NCBI GenBank assembly: GCA_028339355.1
Contig: JAOLBX010000020.1
Location: 1-33,592, forward strand
Reading direction: 5' to 3'
Origin: Bacteroidia bacterium
GTDB taxonomy: Bacteria > Bacteroidota > Bacteroidia > NS11-12g > UBA9320
Length of the DNA: 33,592 nucleotides
Shown: positions 33,347 to 33,592 of the stretch, piece by piece
How positions within the stretch are numbered: position 1 is the first letter of the stretch
Layout: each line of letters begins with the position of its first letter
The notes under the pieces: model-generated
What the model was told of the DNA's origin: nothing
Databases searched by the model: none
Seen by the model: the letters and a program-made list of their open reading frames with translations, nothing else
Position numbers and translations under genes: made by a program

Positions 33347-33592
33347 CTGCAAATGAATGTGGTCATCGTGCCTTACCGCTCTACAGCCGTGATATAGAAT
33401 TTTAATATGATTTAGCTTTAGTCGAGTTTTTAGATGCGGTTCGATAAAAAGCTTGCCTAGTTCCGGTTGTTTGAGGATAGCCTTGATGAGTTGCGATGTG
33501 CCTATTGCAGAAAATTCTAGTTCATTATTGACCTTGCCAAAAGTGATATATTTTGGGTAGTCGTATTGAATGTAGCCATCAGTTTTACAACT
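33341..33592 (-). CDS. MepA-like murein endopeptidase, 3' part (runs off the window)
   Basis: Only the last 83 codons are present, read on the minus strand from the window edge to TAA 33341-33343. They read YIQYDYPKYITFGKVNNELE, then LIKAILKQPELGKLFIEPHL, then HGCRAVRHDDHIHLQL at the C-terminus. The pattern 'aiL..pe...iFi.p.lK..L' followed by 'vR..HDdHiHl.l' matches the end of penicillin-insensitive murein endopeptidases (MepA, LAS/M74 metallopeptidases), where H-x-x-H-x-H carries zinc-site residues. These cut peptide cross-links in peptidoglycan. The gene converges on the anti-sigma-like gene with a 6-nt overlap. Confidence 0.7.
   Translation of the reverse strand, partial: SCKTDGYIQYDYPKYITFGKVNNELEFSAIGTSQLIKAILKQPELGKLFIEPHLKTRLKLNHIKILYHGCRAVRHDDHIHLQL

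Noticed and set aside
1-33592. Prophage, insertion sequence, CRISPR or known defence system
   Set aside because: No transposase, integrase, phage structural gene, regular spaced repeats, Cas or toxin-antitoxin pairs were found on either strand.

Overview
The window is chromosomal DNA from a member of the Bacteroidota. This rests on gene content seen in the sequence: two type IX secretion (T9SS) substrates, one with a type A and one with a type B sorting domain; a PorP/SprF protein; a large SusC-style TonB-dependent receptor; an ECF sigma factor with the 'SVGTSKW' region-4 signature; LytTR and Rcp1-like regulators; and AT-rich intergenic DNA with A-rich leaders. I cannot assign family or genus. 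No rRNA, tRNA, CRISPR array, transposase or prophage was seen.

Layout. Positions 386-10599 are all on the minus strand: a TonB-dependent receptor, then a duplicated CsgG/FlgO-like secreted protein flanking a two-repeat secreted protein, a Bcp peroxiredoxin, a small c-type-cytochrome-like lipoprotein and an M23 peptidase. Positions 10807-14161 are on the plus strand: a small hypothetical protein, a proline-iminopeptidase-like lipoprotein, a DUF2188 protein and an ALDH3-like dehydrogenase ending in a 22-bp perfect terminator stem. Positions 14213-17125 (minus) hold a DUF2853 gene and the operon accD-gcvH-vanZ-tonB. Positions 17416-20526 hold a GNAT gene running into a coupled T9SS pair, a type B sorting-domain protein and a PorP/SprF protein with a C-terminal SPOR domain. 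Positions 20791-22762 (plus) are a phosphorelay: a broken histidine kinase, a CheY-like receiver and a REC-HPt protein. Positions 22759-24747 (minus) are a wrecked exopolysaccharide operon (response regulator, wza, stub of wzz, broken wecA-like gene). LytTR-galE (24896-26591) follows, then a fossil gene and a broken papain-like protease. The window ends with a seven-PKD T9SS protein, a sigma/anti-sigma pair and the 3' end of a MepA-like endopeptidase.

The most striking feature is the number of broken genes. At least eight loci are interrupted by in-frame stops, homopolymer or microsatellite slips, a 5-bp tandem duplication or internal deletions, while reading resumes with clear homology beyond each lesion. 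Most lie between 20.8 and 28.9 kb. TAA, TAG and TGA all end intact genes here, so stop-codon reassignment does not explain it. Either this lineage is losing two-component signalling, exopolysaccharide and extracellular protease functions, or the assembly carries residual errors. The internal deletions and the multiply hit fossil gene argue that at least part of the decay is real. No clearly new system was proven. The best candidates for novelty are the duplicated CsgG-like/two-repeat cluster, the PorP/SprF-SPOR fusion, and the cysteine-rich PKD array.
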